Positions 38,982-48,859 of a stretch of 64,000 bases of DNA are shown here, piece after piece. Under the pieces are notes generated by a model. It saw only the letters and a list, made by a program, of their open reading frames with translations. It was not told the DNA's origin and made no database searches. The DNA is taken from positions 62,001 to 126,000 of the forward strand of contig JAYSEK010000001.1 in the NCBI GenBank assembly GCA_041913905.1. Reading direction: 5' to 3'. The DNA is from Roseateles_B sp041913905 (GTDB lineage: Bacteria > Pseudomonadota > Gammaproteobacteria > Burkholderiales > Burkholderiaceae_C). A program made the position numbers and the translations under genes. Position 1 is the first letter of the stretch. The number at the start of each line of letters is the position of its first letter.

Positions 38982-41831
38982 TCAGCGCACGAACACGGCC
39001 GCGGACCAGGCCGGCACCTGCACCGTCCCCTGCGCCGCATCCACCCTTGCGCCTTGCCGCATGGCAGCATCCGCGGCATCGGCTCGCGCCAGCACCGGAT
39101 GCAGGCGCCAGGCCCGTCGCGCGCCCTCCCACGCGAAACGCTGCGGTGCGCGACTGGCGTTGAAGACCAGCAGCACCTCGCGCCAGCCGGCGCCTGCCAG
39201 GCCGCGCCCGTCCAGCCGCACCAGCAGCAGGGCCGGCGAACTGCCTGCATCAAGACGCGGAAAGCTCAGGCGGCGCTGCACGTCGGCGGCATCGCGCAGG
39301 TGAAAGAGGCGGGAGCTGGCGCGCACCCGCAGCTGATCCAGGAACATGTCGCGCGCCGTGCGCAGGTCCTGCGGCCGCGGCTTGAGCGTGGGGTCGGCCA
39401 GCAGCGGACGATACAGGGGCCAGGCCTCGGCGTTGTCCCGCGCCGGCGGCAGGCCGACCCCGAAGCCGTTGTCCTGCAGGCTCCAGTCCAGGCGGTTGAA
39501 CCCGTCTCCGGAGTCGAAGCTGTTCCGGTCCAGGGACTTGGAGCGCAGGATCTCCATGCCGGCATGGAAATAGGCGACGCCCTGGCTGTAGGCCGTCACC
39601 GCCGTCGCCAGCAACTGCGCCCGCATGCGCTCCTCCTGCGAAACATCGCGCGGCAGGCGCAGCACGTTGTTGTCGAACAGGGTGTGGTTGTCGTGGTTCT
39701 CGGCATAGTTCACGACCTCGGCAGGCTCGCTGGCATAGCCTGCCGGCTGGTCCCCGTAAGCTATCTCTGCCAGGCTCTGGTGAACCCCGCGCCAGTCCTG
39801 CATGCGGTAGCTGCGCAGGCTGCCGGCCAGGCCCACCCGGACGAGGTCGGCGGCCTGCTGCAGCGCCTGTTCGGAAGCAGCCTCGCTGCTGCCCGTGCTG
39901 CCGTCCCTGGCTTGGCCATTGGGCGCAATGAACAGACCGTTCCCCCAGCCTTGGCGCACCAGGCCGGCCGGCGAGCCGTCGCCTGGCGAGCCGCCCCGCA
40001 GCGCGTCGCGTGCCCGATCGCTGAAGGTGCCGATGCCGCTGCCATTGAGCGACAGCTGGCTGGCCTGCACGAAGCGCGCGCCGTGCGCCACCTCGCCGAA
40101 ATTCCAACCCTCGCCGATCAACGGAATCTTGCGCCGCAGCTCACGGCCAAGCCGCGACGCGATGCCCTCCATCACCGCGCGGGGCTGGTGGCCCATGAGG
40201 TCGAAGCGGAAGGAGTCGATGCCGTGCTTTTGCGCCCACAGCAGCACCGAGTCGCTCATCAGCTTGGCCATCATGCGGTGCTCGGTGGCGGTGTTGTCGC
40301 AGCAGGTCGAACGCTCGACCTGGCCGTCGGCGTCCAGGCGCTGGTAGTAGCCGGGCACCACGCGGTCCAGCACCGAATGGGCATGCTGGCCCGAGGCCGG
40401 CGTGTGGTTGTAGACCACGTCCATGCCCACCCGCAGGCCCAGGCCATGCAGGGCCATCACCATCTGGCGGAATTCCAGCAGGCGCTTCCCGGCAGCGTTG
40501 GCATCGCTGGCATAGCTGCCCTCGGGAGCGCTGTAGTGGAACGGGTCGTAGCCCCAGTTGTAGCAATCGCGCGCCGCCAGCGCCGTGACGGCGGACTGCT
40601 GGGCCTCGCTGTCCGGCGCCGCGTCCGGCACCTGCGGCTGGGCGCAGCCGCGCTCGGGGATGCTGGCGATGTCGAAGACCGGCAGCAGGTGCAGGTCCGT
40701 CATGCCGGCGCGCGCCAGACGGCGCAGGTGCTGCACACCCAGCGACTGCGTCTGCGCAAAGGCGCCGTACTTGCCGCGCATTGCGGGTGGCTGGCTGGCG
40801 TCGTTCCAGGAGAAGTCCCGCACATGGAGTTCGTAGATGCTCATGTCGGTCGACGCCCGCGGCGGCGCAGGGCGCCGATGCTTCGTCCAGCCGGGTGGCA
40901 TCCAGGCGGGGTCGTCCAGGTCGGCCATGAAGCTGCGGCGCGAGTCCGCGTTGAGACTCACCGAGTAGGGATCGGTCACGCGCTGACGCAGCAGGCCCTG
41001 CCCGGGCACCAGCACGTCGACAAGGAAGCGGTAGTACTGGCCGCGCAGATCCTCCGCCGCCGGCAGGAGCCAGCTCCCGCTGGCCGGTTCCCACTGCAGC
41101 GCCTGCAGGCGTGAGGCTGGCGCCTCGGGCCCCGGGTACAGGCACAGCTGCACCTGGTGCGCCGTCGGTGCCCACAGCCGCAGCCCGGTGCTGCGCCGGC
41201 CCGATTCGTGGCTGAAGAGCGGGCCGTAGCTCAGCGACTCGGCGGCGTCGGCATAGCGCGCGTCCAGCGCACCCGCCATCTGCAGGCGGCTGGCCTCCAG
41301 CACATGCCCCTGGGCATCCTCGCGCAGCAGCAACAGCTCAGCGCGCAGCCAGCGCTCGTCCAGCATCTCGCCCGCAGGCATGTGAAGCACGCCGCCCCGC
41401 CGCAAATGCGGGAAGCGCTCAGCCAGCGGCGCCGGCAGTTCGCCGCCGCGCCGCAGCGGCAGGCTGGCGTCCACGCCTTGCACAGCCTGGCCGGGCCGTG
41501 CCTGCAGGCCGCCGCGCCACGCAGCCACCAGGCGGAGCCCGCCCTCGCTGCTCACGCCCGGCCACTGCAAATGGCGCAGATCCAGCGCATGCGCGCGGGC
41601 GGGCCAGGCCAAGGCATCCTGCGCTGGCGCCTGCAGCACGGTGGCCAGCCCTTCCTCGTCGCAGGCCTCTTGGGCTGCATGCTCGCCGCCACCCGTCACC
41701 GCCTGCGCATGCCCTATCGACAAAGCCAGCGCCAGCATCAGAACGCCCCTCCCCGCGCGAGGAGTGCGCGTCCTGAGCCATGACGGCAACGGCGCGAAGG
41801 CAGATGGGAAGCAAGACGGCACGGTGGGCAT
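38982..41831 (-). CDS. pullulanase-type alpha-1,6-glucosidase (GH13), exported
   Basis: A 949-residue debranching enzyme for pullulan, amylopectin or branched maltodextrins. From ATG 41829-41831 there is a long basic leader and the hydrophobic VLMLALALSIGHAQA, a signal peptide ending near residue 44. An N-terminal beta-sandwich region and a CBM48-like part (LWAPTAHQVQLCLYPG) precede the barrel. Catalytic landmarks are YNWGYDPFHY, DVVYNHT, nucleophile Asp544 in DSFRFDLMGH, acid/base Glu574 in IGEGWNF and Asp714 in ENHDNH. An upstream TTG start is possible. It is divergent from two other GH13 genes across a 156-base AT-rich region. Confidence 0.9.
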   Translation of the reverse strand: MPTVPSCFPSAFAPLPSWLRTRTPRAGRGVLMLALALSIGHAQAVTGGGEHAAQEACDEEGLATVLQAPAQDALAWPARAHALDLRHLQWPGVSSEGGLRLVAAWRGGLQARPGQAVQGVDASLPLRRGGELPAPLAERFPHLRRGGVLHMPAGEMLDERWLRAELLLLREDAQGHVLEASRLQMAGALDARYADAAESLSYGPLFSHESGRRSTGLRLWAPTAHQVQLCLYPGPEAPASRLQALQWEPASGSWLLPAAEDLRGQYYRFLVDVLVPGQGLLRQRVTDPYSVSLNADSRRSFMADLDDPAWMPPGWTKHRRPAPPRASTDMSIYELHVRDFSWNDASQPPAMRGKYGAFAQTQSLGVQHLRRLARAGMTDLHLLPVFDIASIPERGCAQPQVPDAAPDSEAQQSAVTALAARDCYNWGYDPFHYSAPEGSYASDANAAGKRLLEFRQMVMALHGLGLRVGMDVVYNHTPASGQHAHSVLDRVVPGYYQRLDADGQVERSTCCDNTATEHRMMAKLMSDSVLLWAQKHGIDSFRFDLMGHQPRAVMEGIASRLGRELRRKIPLIGEGWNFGEVAHGARFVQASQLSLNGSGIGTFSDRARDALRGGSPGDGSPAGLVRQGWGNGLFIAPNGQARDGSTGSSEAASEQALQQAADLVRVGLAGSLRSYRMQDWRGVHQSLAEIAYGDQPAGYASEPAEVVNYAENHDNHTLFDNNVLRLPRDVSQEERMRAQLLATAVTAYSQGVAYFHAGMEILRSKSLDRNSFDSGDGFNRLDWSLQDNGFGVGLPPARDNAEAWPLYRPLLADPTLKPRPQDLRTARDMFLDQLRVRASSRLFHLRDAADVQRRLSFPRLDAGSSPALLLVRLDGRGLAGAGWREVLLVFNASRAPQRFAWEGARRAWRLHPVLARADAADAAMRQGARVDAAQGTVQVPAWSAAVFVR

Positions 41832-41891
41832 GATGGGTGGACTCAGCGTCGACAACGCCACAAGAGGAGCCACGTGGCGATTCCGCAAATA

Positions 41892-41904
41892 GTAGCAAAA
41901 CTAC
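41892..41904. promoter_or_regulatory. inverted repeat in the divergent starch promoter region
   Basis: GTAG-CAAAA-CTAC is a short inverted repeat in the AT-rich sequence between the pullulanase and alpha-glucanase genes. Its place suits an operator that controls both directions. The regulator is not in the window. Confidence 0.35.
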
Positions 41905-41987
41905 ATATGCAGGAATCACGGGTTTTCATGAGCTTCTTTTGCGTCTATTCTCATCTCCGGACACTTCCTCATTCAACGGCAAGAGAA

Positions 41988-43592
41988 ATGTATTTCAACT
42001 ACAAATATCACTTCCGTAGTTTTGGTGCCGGTCTGGCCCTGGGCATCGCGTTGACCGCACAGGCTGCTCCCCGCATGCACGGTGTGCCTGCGGCCCGCCC
42101 GGGCTGGTCGCAGGGGGTATTCATGGAGGTCTTCGTCCGCGCCTACCAGGACAGCGATGGCGATGGCATCGGCGACCTGCGCGGGCTGACCCGTCGCCTG
42201 GACTACCTCCAGCAGTTGGGCGTGACCGGCCTGTGGCTGATGCCCGTCACCCGCAGCGCCGACCATGACCACGGCTATGCCATCACCGATTTCCGCGCCA
42301 TCGAGCCGGCCTACGGCAGCCTGGAGGATTTCGACGAGCTGCTGCGCCAGGCCCATCGCCGCGGCATCGGCGTGGTGATGGACTACATCCTCAACCACAG
42401 CGCCCGCGAGCACCCCTGGTTCCAGGACAGCCTGAAGAACCCGCAATCGCCCTGGCGCGACTGGTACGTCTGGCAAGACCCGGCACCGCCCGACCTGGAG
42501 GACTGGGACATCTGGGGCCACAAGCCCTGGTATGCCGACACCGAACGCCCCGAGAGCAGCGCCCGCTACTTCGCCACCTTCGGTCCGCACATGCCGGACT
42601 TCAACCTGCGCAACCCCGCCGTCGTCGACTACCACCGCGGCAGCCTGCGTTTCTGGCTGGACCGCGGCCTGGATGGCTTCCGGCTGGATGCCGTGCCGCA
42701 CCTGATCGAGAACAGCGCAAAGGACTGGAACGACCAGCCGCAAAGCCGCGCCCTCACGGGAGACTTCAGCCGGCTCATCCGCAGCTATCCCGGCCGTTTC
42801 ACGGTCTGCGAGGCCACCGCCAGCCCGACGGCCTATGCCCACCCCGATATTTGCGGCAGCGCCTTCGATTTCGGCCTGGAACGGCTCATCATCCGGGCGG
42901 CCCGCGGCGAGGCCGAGGCTCTGGCGCCCTTGGCGCAGCACTTCGAGAGCACCCCGCTGAACATGGCCACCATGCTGGCCAACCACGACATCTTCGCCGG
43001 CGCCCGCGTCTGGGACCAGCTTGAAGGCGACGAGGCCCGCTACCGACTGGCCGCCGCCACCTACCTGCTGCTGCCCGGCATTCCCTTCCTCTACTACGGT
43101 GAGGAGATCGGCATGGCTGGCATCGCAGGTCCGGGCGACACGCCCCTGCGTGCCCCCATGAGTTGGACGGGCGACGCCCGCGGCTTCACCCTGGGCCAGC
43201 CCTTCCGTCCGGCATCGCCCAACGCCGGCACGCACAACGCCGCCGCGCAGGCGCGCGACCCCGGCTCGCTGTTGAACCACTACAAGACCCTGATCCGTCT
43301 GCGGCGCGCCGAGCCCGCGCTCGGCCGCGGCGACTACCAGCACGCTTTCCAGGACGGCAGCGTGATCGGCTTCCAGCGCAGTGCGCAGGGCCGGACGCTG
43401 CTGGTGCTGATCAACTACGGCCCGCAGGCCTGGCGCGGGCTGCCGGCCGGACTGAAGGCCGGTCAGCGCCTGCGTCCCCTGCTGCGCAGCCAGGCCGGGG
43501 CCAGGATCGATCGACATCGCGCACATGGCAGCCTGCCCGCCGCGCAGCTGCAACTGCCTCCGCAGTCCTTTGCCGTCTACCGCCTGCATTGA
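41988..43592 (+). CDS. exported GH13 alpha-amylase/alpha-glucosidase
   Basis: A 534-residue glycoside hydrolase. ATG 41988 follows AAGAGAA and opens the signal peptide MYFNYKYHFRSFGAG-LALGIALTAQA. The barrel keeps the DGDGIGDLRG calcium-type loop, DYILNHS, nucleophile Asp234 in GFRLDAVPH, acid/base Glu275 in TVCEA and Asp334 in ANHDIF. The FLYYGEEIGM block is typical of oligo-glucosidase/amylase members acting on alpha-1,4 links. Substrate length preference cannot be read. The next gene starts within about 14 bases, so the two form an operon. Confidence 0.88.
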   Translation: MYFNYKYHFRSFGAGLALGIALTAQAAPRMHGVPAARPGWSQGVFMEVFVRAYQDSDGDGIGDLRGLTRRLDYLQQLGVTGLWLMPVTRSADHDHGYAITDFRAIEPAYGSLEDFDELLRQAHRRGIGVVMDYILNHSAREHPWFQDSLKNPQSPWRDWYVWQDPAPPDLEDWDIWGHKPWYADTERPESSARYFATFGPHMPDFNLRNPAVVDYHRGSLRFWLDRGLDGFRLDAVPHLIENSAKDWNDQPQSRALTGDFSRLIRSYPGRFTVCEATASPTAYAHPDICGSAFDFGLERLIIRAARGEAEALAPLAQHFESTPLNMATMLANHDIFAGARVWDQLEGDEARYRLAAATYLLLPGIPFLYYGEEIGMAGIAGPGDTPLRAPMSWTGDARGFTLGQPFRPASPNAGTHNAAAQARDPGSLLNHYKTLIRLRRAEPALGRGDYQHAFQDGSVIGFQRSAQGRTLLVLINYGPQAWRGLPAGLKAGQRLRPLLRSQAGARIDRHRAHGSLPAAQLQLPPQSFAVYRLH

Positions 43593-43605
43593 GATGGGTC
43601 TCGAC

Positions 43606-45474
43606 ATGTCCATGCCTCTCACACTTCGCCGCATCGCCCGGCTGCTCGCCGGCTTGCTGGCCCTCACCTTCTTCAGCAGCCTCCACGCCATGACCCTGGA
43701 ACACATCGAGCCCCGCTCCTGGTGGGTGGGCATGAAGCAGCCCGGCCTGCAGCTGATGCTGCACGGCCCCGCCGTCGGCCGTCTGCAGGCGCACATCGCA
43801 CATCCCGGTGTCCGCCTGCTGCGGCAACAGCGCCTGGACAGCCCCAACTACCTGGTGCTGGACCTGGAGATCACAGCGCAGGCAAGACCTGGCACCCTGC
43901 AGATCGAGCTGCGTGATGGCGAGCGCCTCGTCCTGAGCCAGCCTTACGAGCTGCAGGCCCGCACGCCTGGCTCGGCGCAGCGCCAGGGCTTCGGACCGCA
44001 GGATGCCATCTACCTGATCGTGCCGGACCGCTTTGCCAAGGGCTTGCCGGCGCCGGAGCCGGCCGGCATGGCGGAAGGCGAGCGCCGCGCCCTGCCAGGC
44101 GGGCGCCACGGCGGCAATCTGGCGGGCATGCGCCAGCATCTGGACTACATCGCGGCCATGGGTTTCACGCAGATCTGGCCCACGCCGCTGACCGAGAACG
44201 ACAGCCGCGAATACAGCTACCACGGCTACGCCAGCACCGATCTGTACCGCGTCGACCCGCGTTTCGGCAGCAACGAAGACTTCCGCGCCTTCGTCGCCGA
44301 GGCCCGCGCCAAGGGCCTCGGCGTGATCCAGGACATCGTGCTCAACCACATCGGCGCCAATCACTGGTGGATGAAGGACCTGCCCACGCGCGACTGGGTC
44401 AACCAGTGGCCGCGCTACACCGAAACCAGCCACGCGCGCATGTCCGTCCAGGATCCCTACGGCACTGAGAGCGACCGCCGCGCCTTCAGCGATGGCTGGT
44501 TCACGCCCAACATGCCCGACCTCAACCAGCGCCAGCCCGTGCTGGCCAACTACCTGATCCAGAACAGCCTCTGGTGGGTCGAGTACGCCGGCGTCAGCGG
44601 CATCCGCACCGACACCTACTCGTATTCCGACAAGACCTTCCTCGCGCAGTGGAGTGCGCGGATGCTGGAGGAGTACCCGCGGCTGAACCTCGTCGGCGAG
44701 GAATGGAGCCCGCATCCTGCCGTCGTGGCCTACTGGCAGCGCGGCAAGCACAACCATGACGGCTACCAGTCCCACATGCCCAGCATGATGGACTTCCCGC
44801 TGCATGGGGCGCTGCTGGCCGCGCTGGTCGAGTCCGACGGCCATGACAGCGGCTTCACACGGCTCTACGAGGCGCTGGCCCATGACTTCGTGTATGCAGA
44901 CCCGGCGCAGCTGGTGCTGTTCGAAGGCAACCACGACACCCCGCGCAGCTTCTCCGCCCTGCGCGAAGACCTGGCCCTCTACAAGATGGCCACGGCCTAC
45001 ATTGCCATGACGCGGCGCATTCCACAGTTCTTCTACGGTTCGGAGGTTCTGCTCGAAAGCCCGCGGGAGCGCGACGACGGGGCCGTGCGTGCGGACTTCC
45101 CCGGCGGCTGGCCGGGCGACACCGTCAACGCCTTCACCGGCGAAGGCCTGAGCGCCGCGCAGAAGCAGGCCCAGGACTGGCTGCGGCACCTGCTGAACTG
45201 GCGCAAGCAGCAGCCGGCCATCCATGCGGGCCGACTGGTCCACTACAGCCCGCGGGACGGCGCCTACGTGCTGTTCCGCGAACTGGGCGGGCAGAAGCTG
45301 ATGCTGGTGCTGCACAAGGGCCGGCGCGACGCCCAACTGGACATTGCCCGTTTCCCGGAAATGCTGCGCCCCGGCCTGCACTGGCGCGAGGTGATGAGCG
45401 GCAGTGAAGGTCGCCTGGCCGCGAGCCTGCCCCTGCCCGCGCGCTCGGCCCAGATCTTCGAGCTGCGCGACTGA
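43606..45474 (+). CDS. exported GH13 neopullulanase/cyclomaltodextrinase-like enzyme (SusA-type)
   Basis: A protein of about 622 residues. The start could be ATG 43594, 43606 or 43612; all give the signal peptide RRIARLLAGLLALTFFSSLHA. An N-terminal cyclomaltodextrinase-type sandwich (EPRSWWVGMKQPGLQLM) precedes the barrel: HGGNLAGMRQHLDYIAAMGF, QDIVLNHIGANHWW, nucleophile Asp336 in GIRTDTYSY, Glu365 in NLVGEEW and Asp444 in GNHDTPR. These match periplasmic SusA-like enzymes that cut maltodextrins and cyclodextrins. With the pullulanase and amylase it could degrade starch in the periplasm, but no TonB receptor or sugar transporter gene is here. Confidence 0.88.
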   Translation: MSMPLTLRRIARLLAGLLALTFFSSLHAMTLEHIEPRSWWVGMKQPGLQLMLHGPAVGRLQAHIAHPGVRLLRQQRLDSPNYLVLDLEITAQARPGTLQIELRDGERLVLSQPYELQARTPGSAQRQGFGPQDAIYLIVPDRFAKGLPAPEPAGMAEGERRALPGGRHGGNLAGMRQHLDYIAAMGFTQIWPTPLTENDSREYSYHGYASTDLYRVDPRFGSNEDFRAFVAEARAKGLGVIQDIVLNHIGANHWWMKDLPTRDWVNQWPRYTETSHARMSVQDPYGTESDRRAFSDGWFTPNMPDLNQRQPVLANYLIQNSLWWVEYAGVSGIRTDTYSYSDKTFLAQWSARMLEEYPRLNLVGEEWSPHPAVVAYWQRGKHNHDGYQSHMPSMMDFPLHGALLAALVESDGHDSGFTRLYEALAHDFVYADPAQLVLFEGNHDTPRSFSALREDLALYKMATAYIAMTRRIPQFFYGSEVLLESPRERDDGAVRADFPGGWPGDTVNAFTGEGLSAAQKQAQDWLRHLLNWRKQQPAIHAGRLVHYSPRDGAYVLFRELGGQKLMLVLHKGRRDAQLDIARFPEMLRPGLHWREVMSGSEGRLAASLPLPARSAQIFELRD

Positions 45475-45652
45475 AGGCGGCGGGGGCCCCGCTTCGGCAG
45501 CGCAGAGGCTGTCAAGCCCCTGTCGTTCCGATGTCAGCTCCTACGGTGGACGGCGCGCCCGTACGCCTCCATACTGCGCGGCACCGGGGGTCGTACCAAG
45601 CCACTGGGCCAAGTGGCAAGACCTGCCCCCATGCCAGGGAGTCAGTGCCGCC

Positions 45653-48600
45653 GTGTCCACAAACCCAAGTTCCCGCGCGCCGGAGTCAGCCAGGCGGCTG
45701 CATCTGGCCGTCCTCTTCAGCGACCTGAGCCATTCCAGCCAGTTGGCCTCGCGCCTGGAAGCCGAGGACTACCTGGAGCTGCTCGCCCAGGTGCGGGACT
45801 GCTGCCGCAAGGCCGTCCAGAAGCATGAGGGCTTGGTCGTGCGGCTGCAGGGCGATGGGCTGCTGGCCGTGTTCGGCTACCCGCAGGCCTGCGAGGACAT
45901 GGCCCGCCGCGCCACCGAGGCCGCGCTGGAGCTGCATGCCGGCGTCGCGCTGCTGCAGGCCGCCGAAGGCCCGCACCTGCCGCCCTTGCAAATGCACAGC
46001 GGCATCCACGCCGGCCTGACACTGGTGGTCGAAGGGGACTGCGAAACCGGACGCCTGGATCTGCTGGGCGAGCCGCCCAATATCGCGGCGCGCCTGTGCG
46101 AGCAGGCCGAGGCCGGCGAGATCTGGGTCAGCCAGGCTGCACTGGGGCCGGAGCTGCATCAGTTCGAGCACCGCCCCGTGCAGCCCCTCGTCCTGCGTGG
46201 CTTGCCCGAGGCGCTGCCGGCCGCCTGCATCACCAGGCGCGGCCAGGTCCTGACGCGGCTGCAGGCCCGCGAACGCCAGGGCGCCCTGCCCTTCAGCGGA
46301 CGCGGGGACGAGCTGCAGAGCCTGCGGCAGATGCTGGGCCTGGCGGCCTCGGGCGAATGCCAGCTGGCCCTGGTGCATGGCGCCCCTGGCCTGGGCAAGA
46401 CACGGCTGTGCGAGGCCTTGATCGCCGAGGCCCAGCGCGAAGGCTGGCGCATTCATCGGGGCTATTGCGACGGCCACCTGCACGGGGAAGTCATGCAGCC
46501 CTGGATGCAGTTGCTGCGCGCGTGTTTCGGCCAGCCCGGACTGAGCCCGCAGGACCAGTTGCCCACCGCGCCCGACCTCGCTGCCCTGCTGCAGGCCCTG
46601 CCGCCCGAGTTGCAGGGCGATGCCGCCGAGTGGCTGGAGGCCTTGCGGCCGCAGGCGCGGACCCGCGGCGGTGGCCAGTCCTGGCGCGACTGGCTGCCTC
46701 GCCTGCCGGCCCTGCTCAAGGCCCTGGGACGTCAGCAGCCACAGCTCGTGTTCCTGGACGACTGGCAATGGGCGGACCAGGCCAGCCAGCAGATCCTGGA
46801 GCAGCTGCTTCGGCAGGGCCGGCAGCCGTTGATGATCCTGGTGACCAGCCGGCAGGCAGAGCTGGGCCCGCTGCAGCCGCGCCGGGACTTCCATGCTTTG
46901 GCCCTGGGCCCGCTGTCGTTGGCGGACTGCAGGCCGGCCATCGCCCACCTCCTGCCCGGCCTGGACCCCTTTCTGGTGGAGCGCATCCACGCCCAGGGTG
47001 GCGGCAACCCGCTGTACATCGAGGAACTCTGCCACTGCGCCGCGCAGCTGCCGCGCCCGCTGCTGGCCCAGCGGCTGGAAGAACCTCGTCCCACGCAAAC
47101 GTCCTGGACGGGCCTGGAGCTGCCCTGGCTGCGCAGCCTGGTCGAAGCCCGGCTGGAGCGCCTGCCACCGGAGCAGCTGGAGCTCTTGAAGACGGCGGCC
47201 GTGATCGGCCCGGTCCTGCCCCAATGGCTGCTGCAGCGCCTTTGCGGCGAAGACACGCAGCCCGCGATCGCCTCGCTGGCCGGGCAGGACCTGCTCTACC
47301 CGGCAGAGACGCCCGGACAGCTGCGCTTCAAGCACGGCATCACGCGCGAGGTGGTGTACCAGCTGGTGGGGGCGCCGCAGCGCCGCCAGCTGCATCGCCG
47401 CATTGCCCAGATCCTGTCGGAGGCCCACGAGCAGGAGCATGCGGACGGCCTGCCCGGCTGGCAGGCCGCGCTGGCCTACCACCATGCCCGGGCGGGCGAC
47501 TGGCAGGAGTCGGCCCGGCATGCCGAACAGGCCGGCGAGCACGCCGCCCTGGGCGCCGCCCCGGACCGCGCCCAGCACTTCTACCGCATGGCGCTGGATG
47601 CGCTGGGCCAGTGCCCGGCCACGGCGGACTGCTATGCCATGCAGGTGCGGATCCTGCAGCGGCTGGGGCTGGCCTGTGTCTTCGATCCCGCGCCGGAGGA
47701 CCTGGACTACTTCGACCAGGGTTGGGAGCAGGCCCGGCGCAGGGACGACCAGGCCACCATGGCGCTGACGCTCTACTGGCGCGGCTACGTGGCCTACGCC
47801 CTGGGGATGACCCAGGCCGCCGTGCGCCATCTGCGCGAGGCACTGCAGGCCCTGGCGCCGCTTTGCGCCCGCATGGACCCGAGCGTCGAGCACAGCAGTT
47901 GGCCCGCCATGCTGGCACAGGCGCAGGCCACGCTGGGCCAGGCGCTGGCCGCCGCGGGCGAGTATGAACCAGCCTTGGCCCTGATGGACGCCGCCATCGC
48001 CGTCAAGCGCCAGCACCGCAGCGGCAGCAGGCCTGCCGTCGGCTCGGCCTACACCCTGGCCTGCAAGGCCGCGATGCTGGGCGACTGGGGCACCTTCGAC
48101 GAAGCGGCAGAGTGCTTTGCCGAGGCGCGGCAGGCCATCTACGGCGCCGGGCACGAGGTGGAAGGCTCGGTGCTGTGCCTGCTGGCCCTGGTGCAGCTGT
48201 GGCAGGGGCAATGGGCGCAGGCCCAGCAGTCGGCCAGCCAGGCCCTGCTGATCGCCCAGCGCGTGCGCAATCTCTATGTGTTTGGCATGAGCCGCGCCCT
48301 GCTGAGCCGGGCGCAATGGCGGCAGGCCGAGCCCGGCAGCGAAGCCGGCGCGCGCGCGCTGCAGGCCTTGGAAGAGGCGATGCAATGGCTGCTGGCGCGC
48401 CACAAGCGGCTGTTCAGCTCGCTGCTGCACGGCTGGCTGGCCGAAAGTTATGCCGCCCTGGGGCGCCACCCGGAGATGCGCCGGCAGGCCGCCTGGGCCC
48501 TGCGCCGCGCGCGCGAAGGCGACCTGCTGGGCGGTCCGACCGCGATGCGCGCGCTGGCCATGGCGGCGGCGCGAGGCTGTCTGACGCACACACCTGGCCA

Positions 48601-48823
48601 TTACCTGGCCCTGGCTCAGTCCATGGCCAAGCGCCGCGGCTCCCTGCACGAAACGGCGCTCAACCGCCTGTGTCACGCCGAAGTCCTGGCGGCGCAGGGC
48701 GATCTGCCGGCCGCGCTTCAGCAACTGGAGGCCGCCGAGCCGCCGCTGCGCCGTCTGGGCATGGACTGGCACCTGGCGCAGCTGCTGCAGCTGCGCACAC
48801 GCTGGCTTGGCGCCGGTCACTGA
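45653..48823 (+). CDS. nucleotide cyclase-ATPase-TPR signalling protein
   Basis: A 1,056-residue cytoplasmic protein. I chose GTG 45653 since GGGAG lies 11 bases upstream and the domain begins soon after; the frame is open earlier. A class III cyclase domain (about 15-190) keeps both metal aspartates, Asp24 in LFSDLSHS and Asp68 in GDGLLAVFG, and the PNIAARL catalytic Asn/Arg block. An AAA/STAND-type ATPase follows with Walker A GAPGLGKT near 243 and Walker B LVFLDDWQWAD near 366, then a helical sensor part and many TPR-like repeats (about 590-1050). Such proteins are predicted to couple ligand binding in the TPRs to cyclase or scaffolding activity. Whether it makes cAMP is untested. Confidence 0.82.
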   Translation: MSTNPSSRAPESARRLHLAVLFSDLSHSSQLASRLEAEDYLELLAQVRDCCRKAVQKHEGLVVRLQGDGLLAVFGYPQACEDMARRATEAALELHAGVALLQAAEGPHLPPLQMHSGIHAGLTLVVEGDCETGRLDLLGEPPNIAARLCEQAEAGEIWVSQAALGPELHQFEHRPVQPLVLRGLPEALPAACITRRGQVLTRLQARERQGALPFSGRGDELQSLRQMLGLAASGECQLALVHGAPGLGKTRLCEALIAEAQREGWRIHRGYCDGHLHGEVMQPWMQLLRACFGQPGLSPQDQLPTAPDLAALLQALPPELQGDAAEWLEALRPQARTRGGGQSWRDWLPRLPALLKALGRQQPQLVFLDDWQWADQASQQILEQLLRQGRQPLMILVTSRQAELGPLQPRRDFHALALGPLSLADCRPAIAHLLPGLDPFLVERIHAQGGGNPLYIEELCHCAAQLPRPLLAQRLEEPRPTQTSWTGLELPWLRSLVEARLERLPPEQLELLKTAAVIGPVLPQWLLQRLCGEDTQPAIASLAGQDLLYPAETPGQLRFKHGITREVVYQLVGAPQRRQLHRRIAQILSEAHEQEHADGLPGWQAALAYHHARAGDWQESARHAEQAGEHAALGAAPDRAQHFYRMALDALGQCPATADCYAMQVRILQRLGLACVFDPAPEDLDYFDQGWEQARRRDDQATMALTLYWRGYVAYALGMTQAAVRHLREALQALAPLCARMDPSVEHSSWPAMLAQAQATLGQALAAAGEYEPALALMDAAIAVKRQHRSGSRPAVGSAYTLACKAAMLGDWGTFDEAAECFAEARQAIYGAGHEVEGSVLCLLALVQLWQGQWAQAQQSASQALLIAQRVRNLYVFGMSRALLSRAQWRQAEPGSEAGARALQALEEAMQWLLARHKRLFSSLLHGWLAESYAALGRHPEMRRQAAWALRRAREGDLLGGPTAMRALAMAAARGCLTHTPGHYLALAQSMAKRRGSLHETALNRLCHAEVLAAQGDLPAALQQLEAAEPPLRRLGMDWHLAQLLQLRTRWLGAGH

Positions 48824-48859
48824 GCCCGGTCGTCAGGGCGCCGGCTGCCGCCGCTGCGC

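Noticed and set aside
43411..45381. A 656-codon open frame antisense to the second GH13 gene
   Set aside because: Shadow of a GH13 enzyme with a complete catalytic triad.
45686..48820. A 1,044-codon open frame antisense to the cyclase-ATPase gene
   Set aside because: The plus-strand product has clear cyclase and Walker motifs; the antisense one has none.
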